Source: Ohtaekwangia koreensis (lineage in GTDB: Bacteria > Bacteroidota > Bacteroidia > Cytophagales > Cyclobacteriaceae). From it: a stretch of 64,000 bases of DNA. The translations under genes were made by a program, and so were the position numbers. How positions within the stretch are numbered: position 1 is the stretch's first letter; each line of letters opens with the position of its first letter. The stretch covers positions 248,001 to 312,000 of the forward strand of contig NZ_FUZU01000004.1 of assembly GCF_900167975.1 (NCBI RefSeq). The letters are read 5' to 3'. Shown here one piece after another: positions 61,880 to 64,000 of the stretch. The notes below the pieces were generated by a model that was not told the origin of the DNA, searched no databases, and saw only the letters and a program-made list of their open reading frames with translations.

Positions 61880-64000
61880 TTATTCTTTTACAAGCCGTAC
61901 TCCATATACGGGGCCTGCTTCATTATTGGGTTTTGCCTGAAACGTAACCGTTACTGTATTTTTACCCTTTGTAAGTTTGGATGGAATGGGATAACTGATG
62001 TCGTAAAATTTACTGTCTTTATATTTATTCAGATCATCACTTCCAACCTTCTCACCCTCTACCAGGATATCAAAATTTCTGCCCCGGTTGTCCATTCCCC
62101 AATAGGTAGCAATTATACTGTGCGAAGCTTCCGGATTTACTTTCATGGTAAAGACAAGTTTACCGCCATCGCGTGCTACGCGGAATTTACGTGTGTGCGA
62201 TTCACCTGCTTCCGTTTTCTCTCCCGAAAAATTGTGATCACGCTCAGGTTGCATCTCTCCTAACCGTATATAGTCTGTTGTACGCTGCTCGAGTGCATAT
62301 TCTTCTTTCTTCTTTTCTTCATATACCTTCTGTTGCTCTTTCCAGGTTTGTGGAGTGAATACATCCCAATATACATTGTAGTGCTCATCATCCAGCGCAT
62401 AGAATGGTTGAAGCGTTACGTCCGTTGGGAAGCCTGCCTGGTATGTTTTGAAAGTTAGCGGATCTCGCTCATCCTGTTTGAGCCACTGCTTTATATCGCT
62501 CCCAGCCGTTACCAGCACAGGTATACCTTTCATGGGATCAGGTTCTGTTGTTCCTAAATTTCCTGCGAGCAATATGGGTCCATAAAAGAACGCCTTACGC
62601 GAGACATTATCAGGCATCGCCATCGCATGTAATGTAGCAGGAAGCATAACTTCAATCACATCACCCTTCTTCCATTTTCTACTCACTACCCAGTATCCTT
62701 CTTTGTCAGGTGCTATATTTTTAACAAACTCTCCGTTTACTTTTATCACAGCATCGGACTGCAACCAATACGGTTTACGAATGTGAATCGGGATAACCTG
62801 AGGCTTCGCTGTGTTTATCGTAAATTTTACTGCGGGATCTACCGGAAGGTTCGCATTCAACGTAAGTTGAAATTCCTTATCGCGCCAATTCAACTGCGAA
62901 GGTATAAATAGATTTATATAGAGACTTCCATCCTTCCCTTTGAAATAGATACTCTCACCATACTTTACATGATTCTCTATACCAGAACCAACGCAGCATG
63001 TAAACGTATTGAATTGATCACTGAACTCTTTCCGCGTACCCATACGCAACGGTACAAAGTAACACATCATTCCATCGTTATGGTTTTGAGATGCCAGGAT
63101 ATGATTATAGAGTGCCCGCTCATAGAAATCCATATAGTGTGCTGATGGCTGCAACGCAAACAAGTGCCGGGTAAGTTTCAGCATGTTATAGGTATTGCAC
63201 GTCTCCATGGTATTATCGGTGAGCTTGTCATTCAAGACATCGCGCTTGCTCAGGTATTCGTAATTACTGTTGCCTCCGGGTGCGAACGTATGGTGCTGAA
63301 CAACGGTGTTCCAGAAAAAATCACCAATAGCAAAATCATGCTTGTCACCGGTAACTTCGTACCGTCTCACCGTACCAATCGCCTTTGGTATCTGCGTGTT
63401 TGAATGTTTACCGGGTAGTACATCTATACCTACAGCAAGTGAATCGAGTATACGTTTGTCGTGAAATTTATACGAGAGGTCGAGGTATTTTTTGTTTTGT
63501 GTGAATGTATAGGTGTTTACCAAGACTTCATTCATGCCACCGTATTCGCACAATAACATTTTTTGAAGTTGTTCGTCATTCAGATTCTTGAGAATCGTTT
63601 CCGTCCAGTCTGCTATACCTTGTTCAACCTTTAAAGCCTTATCGTTGTTACAGTATAAATATGCATCAAGCAATCCGGCCATAACTTTGTGCACGGTATA
63701 CCATGGCGACCAGGCACCATTTAAATCGAATCCACGTGACCGTATATTTCCCTGTGACACTTCCAGAAATACAGTGTCCTCCTTGGGTATAGCACCCACG
63801 TATCCAGTCTTGCGCGCTTGCTGGCATTCGGCCAGTTCATCTACAATATAGTTTACACGCTTCAGATACTCCGGATCTCTCGACACCGCGTACTGCATGG
63901 CACATGCCGATAAGTAATGACCGAGTGTATGTCCTGCCAAACCCGAATCTTCCCAACCAGCGTACTTCGCTCCTTTTGGTTTCAAGCCGGAGTGCGTTCT
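61880..64000 (-). CDS. GH127 beta-L-arabinofuranosidase-like enzyme (partial, N-terminus off the right edge)
   Basis: At least 706 residues of a GH127-type enzyme; the frame is still open at the right edge, so the N-terminus is missing. Active-site landmarks: the Glu and Cys in NTMETCNTYNMLKLTRHLFA and the double Cys in FNTFTCCVGSGIENHVKYGE, which correspond to the zinc-cysteine site of GH127 (Cys nucleophile). N-terminal (alpha/alpha)6 helices start GLAGHTLGHYLSACAMQYAV; the C-terminal part includes a beta domain (ESHTRKFRVARDGGKLVFTM), in the DUF4986/Ig-like style. Removes beta-L-arabinofuranose from plant glycans in characterised relatives. Followed by a terminator. Confidence 0.9.
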   Translation of the reverse strand, partial: RTHSGLKPKGAKYAGWEDSGLAGHTLGHYLSACAMQYAVSRDPEYLKRVNYIVDELAECQQARKTGYVGAIPKEDTVFLEVSQGNIRSRGFDLNGAWSPWYTVHKVMAGLLDAYLYCNNDKALKVEQGIADWTETILKNLNDEQLQKMLLCEYGGMNEVLVNTYTFTQNKKYLDLSYKFHDKRILDSLAVGIDVLPGKHSNTQIPKAIGTVRRYEVTGDKHDFAIGDFFWNTVVQHHTFAPGGNSNYEYLSKRDVLNDKLTDNTMETCNTYNMLKLTRHLFALQPSAHYMDFYERALYNHILASQNHNDGMMCYFVPLRMGTRKEFSDQFNTFTCCVGSGIENHVKYGESIYFKGKDGSLYINLFIPSQLNWRDKEFQLTLNANLPVDPAVKFTINTAKPQVIPIHIRKPYWLQSDAVIKVNGEFVKNIAPDKEGYWVVSRKWKKGDVIEVMLPATLHAMAMPDNVSRKAFFYGPILLAGNLGTTEPDPMKGIPVLVTAGSDIKQWLKQDERDPLTFKTYQAGFPTDVTLQPFYALDDEHYNVYWDVFTPQTWKEQQKVYEEKKKEEYALEQRTTDYIRLGEMQPERDHNFSGEKTEAGESHTRKFRVARDGGKLVFTMKVNPEASHSIIATYWGMDNRGRNFDILVEGEKVGSDDLNKYKDSKFYDISYPIPSKLTKGKNTVTVTFQAKPNNEAGPVYGVRLVKE

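Noticed and set aside
1-64000. CRISPR arrays, insertion sequences, tRNA or rRNA genes
   Set aside because: Read on both strands, no regularly spaced repeats, transposase-like frames, cloverleaf genes or rRNA segments were found.

Overview
The window looks like chromosomal DNA of a Bacteroidota bacterium, most likely a free-living member of the Cytophagales (Chryseolinea/Ohtaekwangia-like). The reasons are protein families typical of that phylum (TonB-dependent receptor with a carboxypeptidase-regulatory-like domain, DUF5117/5118-type metalloprotease, GH95 and GH127 glycosidases, baeRF protein, Asp-rich lipoproteins, TPR-LytTR two-component pairs), the scarcity of Shine-Dalgarno sequences, and several upstream sequences resembling the Bacteroidota promoter TTTG-N19-TAnnTTTG. 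The placement is an inference from content; no rRNA or other marker is present. I see no tRNA, rRNA, CRISPR array, prophage or insertion sequence.

Layout. 1-8.7 kb: the end of an ECF sigma factor, a CHASE3-PAS histidine kinase, a coiled-coil membrane protein, a DUF2400/TIGR02757 protein, a serine hydrolase, a Gfo/Idh/MocA oxidoreductase divergent from a TrmN6-like tRNA methyltransferase, a YceI protein and a MarR regulator. 8.7-14.6 kb: M3 oligopeptidase, GH95 fucosidase, bile-acid-symporter-like transporter, methyltransferase. 14.6-18.1 kb: an ECF sigma factor overlapping a membrane protein that joins an anti-sigma-like N-terminus to a trypsin-like (HtrA-type, PDZ-less) protease, then small secreted proteins. 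18.4-25.5 kb: zinc metalloprotease, baeRF-SDR operon, and a tight operon of lipoprotein intradiol dioxygenase, unknown protein and a pirin-like protein without metal ligands. 26.1-31.6 kb: a signalling operon of hybrid kinase with three receiver domains, CheR, and a receiver-kinase protein. 31.6-32.7 kb: a broken HsdR_N-type nuclease gene with a frameshift and a nonsense codon. 33-35.4 kb: sugar dehydrogenase-like lipoprotein and small cysteine-rich proteins. 35.5-39.4 kb: TPR histidine kinase, LytTR regulator and a membrane-anchored TIR protein in one orientation. 40-44.2 kb: an unknown protein, a sensory-rhodopsin-transducer-family protein, an LLM flavin oxidoreductase and a GH13 enzyme. 44.3-51.4 kb: a TolC/RND/adaptor efflux operon with an AraC regulator upstream. 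51.6-55.3 kb: TonB-dependent siderophore receptor and PepSY membrane protein (iron uptake). 55.5-64 kb: multi-pass patatin-like protein, membrane protein, AraC regulator, DUF885 protein and a GH127 enzyme cut by the right edge.

How the genes work together. The strongest functional units are the efflux operon, the siderophore receptor/PepSY pair, the sigma/anti-sigma-protease pair, the hybrid kinase-CheR-kinase operon and the kinase-LytTR-TIR cluster. Two glycan-degrading enzymes (GH95, GH127) and several secreted peptidases suggest a scavenging lifestyle.

The least ordinary signals are: the anti-sigma/HtrA-like fusion; the TIR protein downstream of a two-component pair and bracketed by short repeats; the degenerate pirin in a dioxygenase operon; a sensory rhodopsin transducer homologue with no rhodopsin nearby; and a striking excess of the self-complementary word TATA in coding and non-coding DNA alike.
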